Assembly: GCF_003935895.2 (NCBI RefSeq)
Contig: NZ_CP054058.1
Coordinates: forward strand, 2,151,177 to 2,215,176
Direction: 5' to 3'
Length of the DNA stretch: 64,000 bases
Origin: Scandinavium goeteborgense
GTDB lineage: Bacteria; Pseudomonadota; Gammaproteobacteria; Enterobacterales; Enterobacteriaceae
A program made the position numbers and the translations under genes. Below are positions 18,532-27,013 of this stretch, piece by piece. Numbering within the stretch: position 1 is the first letter of the stretch; each line of letters opens with the position of its first letter. Under the pieces are notes generated by a model. It ran no database searches, was not told the origin of the DNA, and saw nothing but the letters and a program-made list of their open reading frames with translations.

Positions 18532-18612
18532 CGCTCACTCCATTTTTTAATTATGCACCGGACGCGCAGCCCGACGTTCAATGGAGGGATGTTACTTACT
18601 TAGAGGTATAGA

Positions 18613-18645
18613 GATATTATCCCCGGTCAATCCAGGGATAATATC
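18613..18645. terminator. AT-rich inverted repeat between ynfD and ynfE
   Basis: Perfect 11-base arms GATATTATCCC/GGGATAATATC with an 11-base spacer. It follows the ynfD stop and precedes ynfE on the minus strand. The T-tract is weak, so it is either a terminator/attenuator or a protein-binding site for ynfE. Confidence 0.45.
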
Positions 18646-18664
18646 TTTCGTGTGAAGGCGAGGA

Positions 18665-18922
18665 CTACTGCTGATCGTTGCCGTTGCGGGTGTAGAGAAT
18701 TTTAAAGGTGTCGTTGGCGCAATGCCCGACCACCTGAGCATCCGGCTTGTCAGCCTGGTCGTTCGGCACAATATTCAGCGTAAACCCCGATTCCGGCACG
18801 CCGTTGGTCACAATTTTCTGCTGGATATCATCCTTAACACGTTCGCAGGACTCCGGGGCAGCAGCGAAAGCAGGCATCGCGCCGGCCAGTAACAGTGCAA
18901 ATAGCCAGTGAGTCTTTTTCAT
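18665..18922 (-). CDS. ynfD: YnfD-like small secreted DUF1161 protein
   Basis: 85 residues from MKKTHWLFAL. A signal peptide ends near AFA (about residue 19) and is followed by a short domain with two cysteines (ESCERVKDD and VVGHCANDT) that can form a disulfide. It matches E. coli YnfD in context and sequence style; function unknown, periplasmic. Several in-frame ATG codons lie upstream; 18922 gives the canonical leader. The orphan hcp island begins just beyond it. Confidence 0.8.
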   Translation of the reverse strand: MKKTHWLFALLLAGAMPAFAAAPESCERVKDDIQQKIVTNGVPESGFTLNIVPNDQADKPDAQVVGHCANDTFKILYTRNGNDQQ

Positions 18923-19036
18923 ACGCATCTCCATGTCGCTATGGTGAGATAAAAGCTTAGCACTCATAGTGTAAAAGCTCGGCTCTGTATATTCCTAAAT
19001 GTAAAAATGAAGAAAATTCCCACGTTTTATATGTTG

Positions 19037-19372
19037 CTAAAGGTCTGCATACTCCAGAATTTCCTCTCCCATGAGAAGACAACCTGATTCGGTTGAATAT
19101 ATGAGACGCATCCGATACTGCCCTTTGTAGAGATAACCCCACACTTCTAAAACATCGAATGACTGAGTTTTATTGGCTGGATTTTTTATTTTTGCTAATG
19201 GTTTTATTTTGCCGCTTATCTGAATTCGGGCATCATTAGCGCGATAAAAACTCAGGAGTTTTCTCGCATCTTCAATAGCGTTGTTATTGCACAGAATAGA
19301 TGATGCTGCCGCATGGCTGAAAGGGCAATGGCTAATAAATGGCAAAAGTAGAGAGAGAATGATTTTTTTCAT
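19037..19372 (-). CDS. Small secreted protein, putative immunity protein of the hcp-GH19 cassette
   Basis: 111 residues. A clear signal peptide (MKKIILSLLLPFISHCPFSH, cleaved after about AAA) is followed by a mature domain of about 85 residues with two cysteines (ILCNNN and ESGCLL), probably one disulfide. Its start overlaps the stop of the GH19 gene as ATGA. A small periplasmic protein encoded directly after a peptidoglycan-degrading effector is the usual form of a T6SS immunity protein. I recognise no family; the role is inferred from position, size and location. The DNA is AT-rich compared with the flanks. Confidence 0.65.
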   Translation of the reverse strand: MKKIILSLLLPFISHCPFSHAAASSILCNNNAIEDARKLLSFYRANDARIQISGKIKPLAKIKNPANKTQSFDVLEVWGYLYKGQYRMRLIYSTESGCLLMGEEILEYADL

Positions 19373-19950
19373 ACTAACCCCAATGCCTGCTTTGCTCTTC
19401 TTAGTGCTGATTTCCTGTCGCTATACCCGTTATACCCACCATTGATTTTTAATGTGACGTTTTTAATGTCATCATTATCAGCGTACTTGTTCACCTTTCG
19501 CATGTCCCAATAATAACAAGCGGCTTTAACGGCTACGTAAGGATTGTTTGCAACCTGCTCAGGGGTATCAACGTAGGTTTTATTAAATTCATCACTTAAA
19601 CTTTGATAGTTATCGCGACCTGTTAAATCAAGCAACCCACGGCCAATATATCGCGGGCCATCGCCGACATTGATATTTCCAAGAGAACGCCCAACTTTAG
19701 TCCCGGCATCGTATTCAAGCCCACCGCGACGAGGGATCTCGGTCATGGCTGAAAAATTTGCTGTTTCTACACATGCCTGCGCAAGGAAGTGTGCGATACG
19801 TAGTTTTGTATCAATATTGTATACGCTAAACCAATGGTTGAAATGCGGTGCGATTGCATGCATGTTCCGTTGTTGAGAATTGAGCAAACTTTCCTTATGC
19901 AAATAATGCCTCGCGACCTGCCAGAGAATATCGGCTGTTACATCGATCAT
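19369..19950 (-). CDS. GH19-family glycoside hydrolase, probable T6SS peptidoglycan-degrading effector
   Basis: 193 residues, the GH19 lysozyme/chitinase fold only. The stretch HFLAQACVETANFSAMTE carries the probable catalytic Glu62 and a second acid at Glu71. YIGRGLLDLTGRDNY (101-115) is the family signature seen in phage endolysins and T6SS effectors. No signal peptide is present, as expected for cargo delivered with Hcp. It overlaps hcp by four bases (ATGA) and the secreted small gene by four bases. It would cut peptidoglycan glycan strands in the target's periplasm. A prophage endolysin remnant is the main alternative, but no holin or spanin is nearby. Confidence 0.8.
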   Translation of the reverse strand: MIDVTADILWQVARHYLHKESLLNSQQRNMHAIAPHFNHWFSVYNIDTKLRIAHFLAQACVETANFSAMTEIPRRGGLEYDAGTKVGRSLGNINVGDGPRYIGRGLLDLTGRDNYQSLSDEFNKTYVDTPEQVANNPYVAVKAACYYWDMRKVNKYADNDDIKNVTLKINGGYNGYSDRKSALRRAKQALGLV

Positions 19951-20423
19951 GCCGTAACTCTCTCATTCCAGGCGTCGGTAAATTGAACATTGCCATCACA
20001 GTATTTCCATGTGATTCTTTCATAGCGAAGCGATGCAAATTCAATGTGATTTATTTTTTCCTGCCTGGTCATTGAAGGGCAAATCGAAACGATCTTTACC
20101 CCTTCGAGCAATATGTTGAAATATTCAACTTCCTGCCCCACATCATTAATCCGGTACCAGCGAATTTCGGCGGAATGAAGTTTTTGCCCTGTTGCAACCG
20201 CTTTGTAAAGGTATGGGCTAGAAGAATCGAACTCTTTTTCGATGTTCATCGCGCCATGCGTGCGAGTGCCTTTTAGCTTCCCGGTATTGTCATCAGTAGG
20301 AATGCTTAGCGAATGCCCAAAGCCTTGGATCTCAATGCTGCCTTCCCGTTCCCATACATCTACAGAGCCTTTTATATCGGCACCGCCATCATCTTTTAAC
20401 CACATGTAAGCTGGAATAGCCAT
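19947..20423 (-). CDS. hcp: Hcp, type VI secretion tube protein (orphan copy)
   Basis: 158 residues, the usual Hcp size. It shows the family opening MAIPAYMWLKDDGG, the IQGFGHSLSIPTD strand and the LYKAVATGQKL segment. Hcp hexamers stack into the T6SS tube and also carry small effectors in their lumen. The start is placed at 20423, with AAGGAATT upstream. No other T6SS structural gene is in the window, so this is an orphan hcp leading a cargo cassette that needs a main T6SS cluster elsewhere. Confidence 0.9.
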   Translation of the reverse strand: MAIPAYMWLKDDGGADIKGSVDVWEREGSIEIQGFGHSLSIPTDDNTGKLKGTRTHGAMNIEKEFDSSSPYLYKAVATGQKLHSAEIRWYRINDVGQEVEYFNILLEGVKIVSICPSMTRQEKINHIEFASLRYERITWKYCDGNVQFTDAWNERVTA

Positions 20424-20462
20424 TTTTGATAATTCCTTAATGTGTGAAGAGAGTCGTATCAA

Positions 20463-20716
20463 CTATTAATTAAACACAGATCTGGGTGCGACTTATTACA
20501 CAAGGTGCTATGCAAAAATCAAATATAAAAAAGACGATATATTAATGATGCGAATTTATTACCAACTTAAATGATGATAAGAGAACGCTGAAAGTGGTCG
20601 ATATTTTGCGGGGAAAAACACGAATTTGTTTTATTTTTTTGTTTTGGTGCTGTAATAGCGTATGTCGATGTATATTGCTAATATGATTGAGAAAATTCTA
20701 CCGTGAAGGACAGTCT
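20463..20716. other. AT-rich divergent promoter region between hcp and ynfC
   Basis: About 250 very AT-rich bases separate the divergent hcp and ynfC. Such DNA is a typical H-NS target and probably marks the right edge of the inserted cassette. No specific operator, att site or repeat was identified. Confidence 0.4.
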
Positions 20717-21427
20717 GTGAAGAAACTGCTGTGTATGGTGCCGCTTATCAGCGTGCTCACCGCCTGCGATAACGCCTCAACACCGGCTGCTTTTACGCCG
20801 GAAATGGCGAGTTTTTCCAATGAATTTGATTTCGATCCACTGCGGGGTCCAGTGAAAGACTTCAGCCAGACGCTGATGAACGAGAAGGGCGAAGTGACCA
20901 AGCGCGTCAGCGCCAGATTGTCGCAGGAAGGCTGTTTTGATCTGATCGAACTTCACGATCTGGAGAATAACTCCGGCGCGACGCTGGTCCTCGACGCGAA
21001 CTATTACGTCGACGGCACCACCCAGCAAAAACGTATTTTGCTGCAAGGGAAATGCCAGTTAGCGGGGATGCCTGCGGCCGGAATGACGTGGGACACCGAC
21101 GATAACGGCTTTGTAGTGGCGGCCCACGGGAAAACATTAAGCGTGGATTATCGCTACGACAGCGAAGGCTATCCGTTAGGGAAAACCTCAACCAATGGCG
21201 ATGAAACGCTGAAGATTGTGGCGACGCCGCCGAAGGATGCGCGTAAGAAACTCGATTACACCGCGGTAAGCATTCTGAATGACAAAACCATCGGCAACGT
21301 GGCGCAGACCTGTGATTACGACCGACACGACAACCCGCTGAGCTGCGAGTTGCAGATTGTCGATGACAGCGCAACGCCGCCAGTGACCCGGCGCTACACC
21401 ATCAAAAATACCATCGAGTACTACTGA
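20717..21427 (+). CDS. ynfC: YnfC family lipoprotein
   Basis: 236 residues from GTG at 20717 (AAGGA upstream), the exact E. coli YnfC length. A lipobox LTAC has Cys17. The following stretch [20 protein letters not shown] is nearly identical to E. coli. It is an outer-membrane-type lipoprotein of unknown function. The last seven bases overlap the convergent speG gene. Confidence 0.92.
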   Translation: MKKLLCMVPLISVLTACDNASTPAAFTPEMASFSNEFDFDPLRGPVKDFSQTLMNEKGEVTKRVSARLSQEGCFDLIELHDLENNSGATLVLDANYYVDGTTQQKRILLQGKCQLAGMPAAGMTWDTDDNGFVVAAHGKTLSVDYRYDSEGYPLGKTSTNGDETLKIVATPPKDARKKLDYTAVSILNDKTIGNVAQTCDYDRHDNPLSCELQIVDDSATPPVTRRYTIKNTIEYY

Positions 21428-21975
21428 GCCGTCGGCTTGAGCAGGGTGTGCGTTTTGTGTTTCGGCAGATACTGATGCTGGAACAGACACATACGAATGG
21501 TATTGCGGTATTCGCCGTTAATGAAGAACTCATGGATGAGTTCACCTTCTACCTGGAAACCGAGCTTGCGATAAATATGGATCGCCTTTTCGTTTTCGGT
21601 ATCGACAATTAAATACAGCTTGTAGAGGTTCAGCACCATAAAGCCGTAGTCCATCGCCAGCATCGCTGCCTTTGTCGCCAGTCCTTTGCCCTGATAGTCC
21701 GGGGAAATAATAATCTGAAATTCTGCACGGCGGTGAACGTGGTTGATTTCCACTAATTCAACGAGGCCCGCCTTCTCGCCGTCGCATTCGATAACAAAGC
21801 GGCGTTCGCTCTGATCGTGAATATGTTTGTCGTACAGGTCAGAAAGCTCAACGAAAGCTTCGTAAGGCTCTTCGAACCAGTAACGCATAACGCTGGCATT
21901 ATTATCCAGCTGGTGAACAAAGCGCAGATCCTCGCGTTCCAGAGGGCGCAGCTTAACGGCATAAGCATCGGCCAT
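21421..21975 (-). CDS. speG: SpeG spermidine N1-acetyltransferase
   Basis: 184 residues, a GNAT fold nearly identical to E. coli SpeG ([20 protein letters not shown]; the acetyl-CoA loop is [11 protein letters not shown]). It acetylates spermidine with acetyl-CoA in the cytoplasm and protects from polyamine toxicity. Convergent with ynfC and upstream of ynfB on the opposite side, as in related enterics. Confidence 0.95.
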   Translation of the reverse strand: MADAYAVKLRPLEREDLRFVHQLDNNASVMRYWFEEPYEAFVELSDLYDKHIHDQSERRFVIECDGEKAGLVELVEINHVHRRAEFQIIISPDYQGKGLATKAAMLAMDYGFMVLNLYKLYLIVDTENEKAIHIYRKLGFQVEGELIHEFFINGEYRNTIRMCLFQHQYLPKHKTHTLLKPTAQ

Positions 21976-22043
21976 GTGATTTCCTTGATTTGGGTAAGCG
22001 TGTCAAACGGGGGAGGAAGGGCGCCCGCAGGCGCCCGACGGTA

Positions 22044-22385
22044 TTACGGAGTAAGAGGTCGACCGGTCGTTCTGTCGAGGCAGCGCAGGGTATTAGGCTC
22101 CCAGTACGCATTCAGATTGGCGCTTTTATCGCATTTATCACGCGTATCAAAAGCGACATCTGTTTTATCCCACTCTTTTTCTGTGCGGGTGTTCACTTTC
22201 TGACGAAGCGACCGGGTATCGTTCCACTGTTCCTTGTCCATCGCCGCATCTTGTTTGCTCTGCGCGCTGTCACCGGATTCAATGATGAGCTTGCTGGTTT
22301 GCGCAGATGCACTCGCGGTATAAACGATGGCACCCAGCGTCAGCATCGCCGTTAGGCACAGGCGTTTGCTAAAAGTCACTTTCAT
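22044..22385 (-). CDS. ynfB: YnfB family small secreted protein
   Basis: 113 residues, same length as E. coli YnfB. The signal peptide ends near ASA (about residue 28), followed by a charged domain ([20 protein letters not shown]). Two cysteines (DKCDKSAN and LRCLDRT) probably pair. Periplasmic, function unknown (DUF1283-type). Confidence 0.88.
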   Translation of the reverse strand: MKVTFSKRLCLTAMLTLGAIVYTASASAQTSKLIIESGDSAQSKQDAAMDKEQWNDTRSLRQKVNTRTEKEWDKTDVAFDTRDKCDKSANLNAYWEPNTLRCLDRTTGRPLTP

Positions 22386-22489
22386 TGCTGTTTCCTTTAG
22401 GGTGTTATAAACGGTAATCCCACGCGCAGAGTTTACACCAACTCCCGCGCAGGGAATACCCGCCCTGGTTGTCGCTCAGGAAACGTCTC

Positions 22490-22705
22490 TCAGCAGGCGC
22501 CGCTGAGCGTGGTTTTATAAATGTGCACCGCCTCATTCACGTCCTGTGTTTTGACGGAGTTGATTTTCAGTCCGTTGATATAGATGTCGTAGCCGTCCTG
22601 ACTCAGGCGAAAAATAATGGTGTCGCCGCGAAAGCGAATGACTTTGTCTTTCACGCCAATGCCCTGACGGCGTAACACCATCTTCGCCATTCTATCGATA
22701 CTCAT
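22490..22705 (-). CDS. Unknown 71-residue protein
   Basis: 71 residues from MSIDRMAKMV, with TTGAGGTG upstream, so translation is credible. It lacks a signal peptide and membrane helix and looks like a compact alpha/beta protein (the strand-rich stretch FRGDTIIFRLSQDGYDIYIN). I recognise no family. It stands alone between ynfB and the sugar-acid transporter gene. Confidence 0.55.
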   Translation of the reverse strand: MSIDRMAKMVLRRQGIGVKDKVIRFRGDTIIFRLSQDGYDIYINGLKINSVKTQDVNEAVHIYKTTLSGAC

Positions 22706-22881
22706 AGTACTGCACCTCAATGGCCATAGGGCTTATCCAGAGAATAGTGATTCTCCCTTTACTAAGGTTAATTTATCCTTAAGAACTTTGCTGACAACCG
22801 CCAGAAATAATCGTTCCCCAACATGGCATTTTCCTGAATGTTTCTAAAATGTGATCGTTGTGAATTTTCTTGCTGACACTT

Positions 22882-22897
22882 CTTGTATGGTAGTTGC
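22882..22897. promoter_or_regulatory. Repeated 16-mer, candidate RspR (GntR) operator 1
   Basis: CTTGTATGGTAGTTGC lies 83 bases before the MFS gene. It recurs exactly before rspB and in degenerate form before ydfI. Candidate binding site for the GntR regulator encoded at the end of the cluster. Confidence 0.5.
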
Positions 22898-22964
22898 CGA
22901 ATTTACCCCTAAGAGCACGCGCTGCGTATCACGGCGCGAGCCGAAGACTGACCAGGAGTGTTTT

Positions 22965-24248
22965 ATGGCAACTGATGTAGTGGAACAGGCGGCCCTGGCA
23001 AAGCCCGCAAGAATAAAAACGATCCAGACGGTCACGCTGGCGCTGCTGTTTATCGCCGGGATCGTCAACTTTCTCGATCGATCCTCGCTGAGCGTGGCGG
23101 GTGAAGCGATTCGCGGCGAACTGGGCCTTTCGGCCACCGAGTTTGGCGTGTTGCTCTCGGCGTTTTCCCTTTCCTATGGTTTATCGCAACTCCCTGCGGG
23201 CATCCTGCTCGACCGGTTTGGACCGCGGCTGGTGCTGGGCGCGGGCCTGATTTTTTGGTCGGCGATGCAGGCGCTGACCGGGGTGGTGAACTCGTTCAGC
23301 CACTTTATTTGGCTGCGTATCGGCCTTGGGATTGGTGAAGCGCCGTTTATGCCTGCGGGCGTTAAATCGATCAGCGACTGGTACGTGCAAAAAGAGCGCG
23401 GCACGGCGCTGGGGATTTTTAACTCGTCAACGGTGATTGGTCAGGCCATCGCGCCGCCAGCGCTGGTGGTGATGCAACTCGCGTGGGGCTGGCGCACCAT
23501 GTTTGTGGTGATCGGCCTGGCGGGGGTTCTGGTCGGGATTTGCTGGTATGCGTGGTATCGCAACCGCGCGCAGTTCGCGCTGAACAATACCGAACGCGAA
23601 TATCTCTCGGCACCCGTTACGCCGCGGCCAAAACTGGCGTTCAGTGAATGGCTGGCGCTGTTTAAACGTCGCACGACGTGGGGCATGATCTTAGGTTTCT
23701 CCGGCGTGAACTACACCGGCTGGTTGTACATCGCCTGGCTGCCAGGTTATTTACAGGCGGAGCAGGGGTTTAGTCTCGCAAAAACCGGCTGGGTGGCGGC
23801 GATCCCGTTCCTGGCCGCGGCGGTCGGGATGTGGACCAACGGCTTTGTGGTCGACGCGCTGGCGCGTCGTGGATACGATCTGGCAAAAACGCGTAAAACA
23901 TCCATTGTGCTTGGCCTGATCCTCTCGGCGCTTGGTACGCTGCTGGTGGTGCAATCCTCTACGCCGACCCAGGCAGTCGCATTTATTTCGATGGCGCTGT
24001 TCTGCGTACACTTTGCCGGAACCTCCGCGTGGGGCCTGGTGCAGGTCATGGTCGCGGAAACCAAAGTCGCCTCGGTGGCGGCCATTCAAAACTTCGGCAG
24101 CTTCGTCTTTGCCTCGTTCGCCCCGATTGTTACGGGTTGGGTGGTTGATACCACGCACTCCTTTAACCTCGCGCTGGTGATCGCCGCCTGCGTGACCTTT
24201 ACCGGCGCACTCTGCTACTTCTTCATCGTCAAAGACCGCATCGAATAA
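22965..24248 (+). CDS. MFS anion:cation symporter, sugar-acid (galactonate/glucarate) type
   Basis: 427 residues from ATG 22965 with AGGAG upstream; 12 membrane helices. The opening FLDRSSLSVAGEAIRGELGLSA and the DRFGPRLVLG loop are typical of the ACS family (DgoT, GudP, ExuT). It likely takes up a hexonate or hexuronate with protons. It occupies the place where E. coli has rspA next to rspB; no mannonate-dehydratase-like RspA is present in the window. Confidence 0.85.
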   Translation: MATDVVEQAALAKPARIKTIQTVTLALLFIAGIVNFLDRSSLSVAGEAIRGELGLSATEFGVLLSAFSLSYGLSQLPAGILLDRFGPRLVLGAGLIFWSAMQALTGVVNSFSHFIWLRIGLGIGEAPFMPAGVKSISDWYVQKERGTALGIFNSSTVIGQAIAPPALVVMQLAWGWRTMFVVIGLAGVLVGICWYAWYRNRAQFALNNTEREYLSAPVTPRPKLAFSEWLALFKRRTTWGMILGFSGVNYTGWLYIAWLPGYLQAEQGFSLAKTGWVAAIPFLAAAVGMWTNGFVVDALARRGYDLAKTRKTSIVLGLILSALGTLLVVQSSTPTQAVAFISMALFCVHFAGTSAWGLVQVMVAETKVASVAAIQNFGSFVFASFAPIVTGWVVDTTHSFNLALVIAACVTFTGALCYFFIVKDRIE

Positions 24249-24260
24249 TCCCTTCATCCT

Positions 24261-24288
24261 GCCCGGTTGTGTGAAAACGCATCCGGGC
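24261..24288. terminator. Hairpin after the MFS gene
   Basis: GCCCGG/CCGGGC arms flank a 16-base spacer, followed by TCTCCTTTTC. A REP-like terminator candidate. Confidence 0.35.
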
Positions 24289-24346
24289 ACTCTCCTTTTC
24301 AATCGTCTCTTTTTTGTGATCGGCTGAACTCTTTTTGATCAATATA

Positions 24347-24362
24347 CTTGTATGGTAGTTGC
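24347..24362. promoter_or_regulatory. Repeated 16-mer, candidate RspR operator 2
   Basis: Exact second copy of CTTGTATGGTAGTTGC, 73 bases before rspB, preceded by AT-rich promoter-like DNA. Confidence 0.5.
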
Positions 24363-24419
24363 TGTGGGCGTATTGCTTACGTAGCAGAACGTATTTTTGT
24401 CACCTTAAGGAGTTTTTTG

Positions 24420-25439
24420 ATGAAAAGCATAGTGATTCGTCAGCCCAATGAGCTGGTCATTGAAGAGCGCGATATCCCGCAACCCGCCAAAGGTGAAGTG
24501 CGGGTGAAGGTCAAACTGGCCGGGATTTGCGGCTCGGACAGCCATATTTACCACGGCCACAATCCGTTCGCTAAATACCCGCGAGTCATCGGGCATGAGT
24601 TCTTTGGCGTGATTGACGCCGTAGGCGAGGGCGTCAACCCGGCCCGCATCGGCGAGCGCGTTAGCGTCGATCCGGTGATCAGTTGCGGTCACTGCTACCC
24701 GTGCTCGGTGGGCAAGCCTAACGTCTGTACGTCGCTGGTGGTGCTCGGCGTCCACCGTGATGGCGGCTTCAGTGAATATGCGGCGGTGCCTGCAAAAAAC
24801 GCCTGGCGCATTCCGGACAGCATCGAAGACAAACACGCAGTGATGGTTGAGCCTTTCACCATCGCGGCGAACGTTACCGGCCAGGCGAAACCGACAGAGC
24901 AGGACGTGGCGCTGATTTACGGCGCAGGGCCGATGGGGCTGGTGACGGTGCAAGCGCTGAAAGGCGTCTATCGCGTCAAACAGGTGATTGTGGCCGACCG
25001 TATTCCTGAGCGTCTGGCGATGGCCGAACGCTGCGGCGCGGATTTAACCATCAATAATAGCGCGCAGTCATTGCAGGTGGTTCTGGACGAAAAAGGCATC
25101 AAGCTGACGCTGATTGTTGATGCCGCCTGTCATCCGTCAATTTTACAGGAGGCGGCGAATCTGGCCTCTCCGGCGGCGCGCATCGTGCTGATGGGCTTCT
25201 CAAGCGAACCGTCGTCCATCGCGCAGCAGGGCATCACCGGCAAAGAGCTGACGCTGTACTCCTCGCGTCTGAACGCCAACAAATTCCCGGTGGTTATCGA
25301 CTGGCTGGAAAAGGGGCTGATCGACCCCGACAAGCTGATTACCCACGTCATGGATTACCGGCACGTCAGCGATGCCATGGCACGGTTTGAGAAAGACAGG
25401 CAGCACTGCTGCAAGGTCCTGTTGACCTTCGCAGATTAA
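24420..25439 (+). CDS. rspB: RspB-like Zn-dependent alcohol dehydrogenase
   Basis: 339 residues, same as E. coli RspB. It is a medium-chain dehydrogenase with catalytic Zn ligands in GICGSDSH and GHEFFG, structural Zn ligands in CGHCYPCSVGKPNVC (about 89-103), and an NAD-binding GAGPMG. It probably oxidises a sugar-acid or polyol C-OH (L-galactonate/L-idonate dehydrogenase-like). Start 24420 has TAAGGAG upstream; the frame extends left without a ribosome site. It lies between two transporters in one direction. Confidence 0.88.
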   Translation: MKSIVIRQPNELVIEERDIPQPAKGEVRVKVKLAGICGSDSHIYHGHNPFAKYPRVIGHEFFGVIDAVGEGVNPARIGERVSVDPVISCGHCYPCSVGKPNVCTSLVVLGVHRDGGFSEYAAVPAKNAWRIPDSIEDKHAVMVEPFTIAANVTGQAKPTEQDVALIYGAGPMGLVTVQALKGVYRVKQVIVADRIPERLAMAERCGADLTINNSAQSLQVVLDEKGIKLTLIVDAACHPSILQEAANLASPAARIVLMGFSSEPSSIAQQGITGKELTLYSSRLNANKFPVVIDWLEKGLIDPDKLITHVMDYRHVSDAMARFEKDRQHCCKVLLTFAD

Positions 25440-25483
25440 TCACGACAGCGAGTAAGTGGTCCGCACCTTCAGAGATAACGACT

Positions 25484-26860
25484 ATGACGCAACATCAACC
25501 TGTACGTAGCACCAAAGACCTGATCCGCGCCGCGGTATCCGGTTGGCTTGGCACCGCGCTGGAATTTATGGATTTTCAGCTTTACTCCCTCGGCGCGGCG
25601 CTGGTATTCCACGAAATTTTCTTCCCTGAACAGTCTGCCGCGATGGCGCTCATTTTAGCGATGGGCACCTACGGAGCAGGGTATATCGCCCGTATCGTCG
25701 GCGCGTTTATCTTTGGCAAAATGGGCGACCGGATAGGGCGCAAAAAGGTGTTGTTCATCACCATCACCATGATGGGAATTTGCACCACGCTAATTGGCGT
25801 ATTACCGACCTACGCGCAGATTGGCATTTTCGCGCCGGTGCTGCTGGTCACGCTGCGTATCGTGCAAGGGCTGGGCGCAGGTGCGGAGATTTCAGGGGCC
25901 GGGACGATGCTGGCCGAATATGCGCCGAAGGGGAAACGCGGGATCATTTCCTCACTGGTGGCGATGGGCACCAACTGCGGCACGCTCAGCGCCACCGCCA
26001 TCTGGGCGGTGATGTTCTTCGCGCTCGACAGGGAGTCACTGGTTGCCTGGGGCTGGCGCGTGCCGTTCCTCGCCAGTGTCGTGGTCATGATTTTCGCCAT
26101 CTGGCTGCGTCTGAACCTCAAAGAAAGCCCGGTGTTTGAGAAAGTCAGCGAAAACGGCACAGTGGCAGCGAAAGTTGCGCCGGAAGAGACCTCCCTCGGC
26201 GCCATGTTCCGCAGTAAATCATTCTGGCTGGCAACCGGTTTGCGCTTTGGCCAGGCTGGAAACTCGGGCCTGATTCAAACGTTCCTCGCCGGGTATCTGG
26301 TGCAAACGCTGCTGTTTGATAAAGCGATCCCAACCGATGCGCTGATGATTAGCTCGGTCATCGGGTTCATCACCATTCCGCTGTTGGGCTGGCTGTCGGA
26401 CAAAGTGGGTCGTCGTCTGCCGTACATCATCCTCAGCATCTCGTCGATCATCCTGGCATATCCGATGCTGGCTATCATCGTCGATAAAAGTTACAGCGCA
26501 AGCACCATCATGCTTAGCCTGATCGTTATTCACAACGTAGCTGTGCTCGGCTTGTTCGCGCTGGAAAACATCACCATGGCGGAAATGTTTGGCTCGCGTA
26601 ACCGCTTCACCCGCATGGCGATCGCCAAAGAGGCGGGCGGCCTGGTCGCGGTAGGTTTTGGCCCACTGCTGGCGGGGATCTTCTGCAACGTCACCGGTAG
26701 CTGGTGGCCAATGGTGGCGATGGTTATCTGCTATTCCGTGATTGGCCTGATTTCGGCCGTGCTAATGCCGGAAGTCTGTGACCGTGATTTGAGTTTGCCG
26801 CAGGATGCCGCCGAACGTCAGCCTGTAAAGGCGGATGCACGGCTGGGGCAATATAGCTAA
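25484..26860 (+). CDS. ydfJ: YdfJ, MHS-family metabolite/H+ symporter
   Basis: 458 residues, 12 helices. The MHS signatures GKMGDRIGRKKVLF and RIVQGLGAGAEISGAGTMLAEY are visible. Family members take up organic acids with protons. In E. coli K-12 ydfJ is broken by the Qin prophage; here it is intact. It lies 44 bases after rspB, so it is probably cotranscribed. Confidence 0.88.
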   Translation: MTQHQPVRSTKDLIRAAVSGWLGTALEFMDFQLYSLGAALVFHEIFFPEQSAAMALILAMGTYGAGYIARIVGAFIFGKMGDRIGRKKVLFITITMMGICTTLIGVLPTYAQIGIFAPVLLVTLRIVQGLGAGAEISGAGTMLAEYAPKGKRGIISSLVAMGTNCGTLSATAIWAVMFFALDRESLVAWGWRVPFLASVVVMIFAIWLRLNLKESPVFEKVSENGTVAAKVAPEETSLGAMFRSKSFWLATGLRFGQAGNSGLIQTFLAGYLVQTLLFDKAIPTDALMISSVIGFITIPLLGWLSDKVGRRLPYIILSISSIILAYPMLAIIVDKSYSASTIMLSLIVIHNVAVLGLFALENITMAEMFGSRNRFTRMAIAKEAGGLVAVGFGPLLAGIFCNVTGSWWPMVAMVICYSVIGLISAVLMPEVCDRDLSLPQDAAERQPVKADARLGQYS

Positions 26861-26867
26861 GAGTCAA

Positions 26868-26899
26868 TGTGACAGCCGAGCCCTGTTAAGGCTGTCACA
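26868..26899 (+). terminator. Terminator-like hairpin after ydfJ
   Basis: Perfect 10-bp stem TGTGACAGCC/GGCTGTCACA with a 12-base loop. The tail is weak (ACAACTTTAAATT). Confidence 0.5.
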
Positions 26900-26974
26900 C
26901 AACTTTAAATTCATGTCATACCACTTGCGCGGAGATTAACGTAAATCAAAGTCCGGGAGCGGTATCTGGTTATT

Positions 26975-26990
26975 CTAGTATGGCAATGAG
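26975..26990. promoter_or_regulatory. Degenerate copy of the repeated motif before ydfI
   Basis: CTAGTATGGCAATGAG matches 10 of 16 bases of the two upstream copies and lies 39 bases before the ydfI start. Confidence 0.35.
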
Positions 26991-27013
26991 CGTCCTCAAC
27001 AGTGAGTCATAAA

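Noticed and set aside
19369..19950. GH19 gene as a prophage endolysin remnant
   Set aside because: No holin, spanin, integrase or tail genes nearby, and it is coupled to hcp and a secreted small gene.
22846..22862. TGTGATCGTTGTGAATT as a CRP site before the MFS gene
   Set aside because: Only the left half matches; the right half is not TCACA.
26868..26899. TGTGACA...TGTCACA as a CRP site
   Set aside because: The half-sites are too far apart for CRP; better read as a hairpin after ydfJ.
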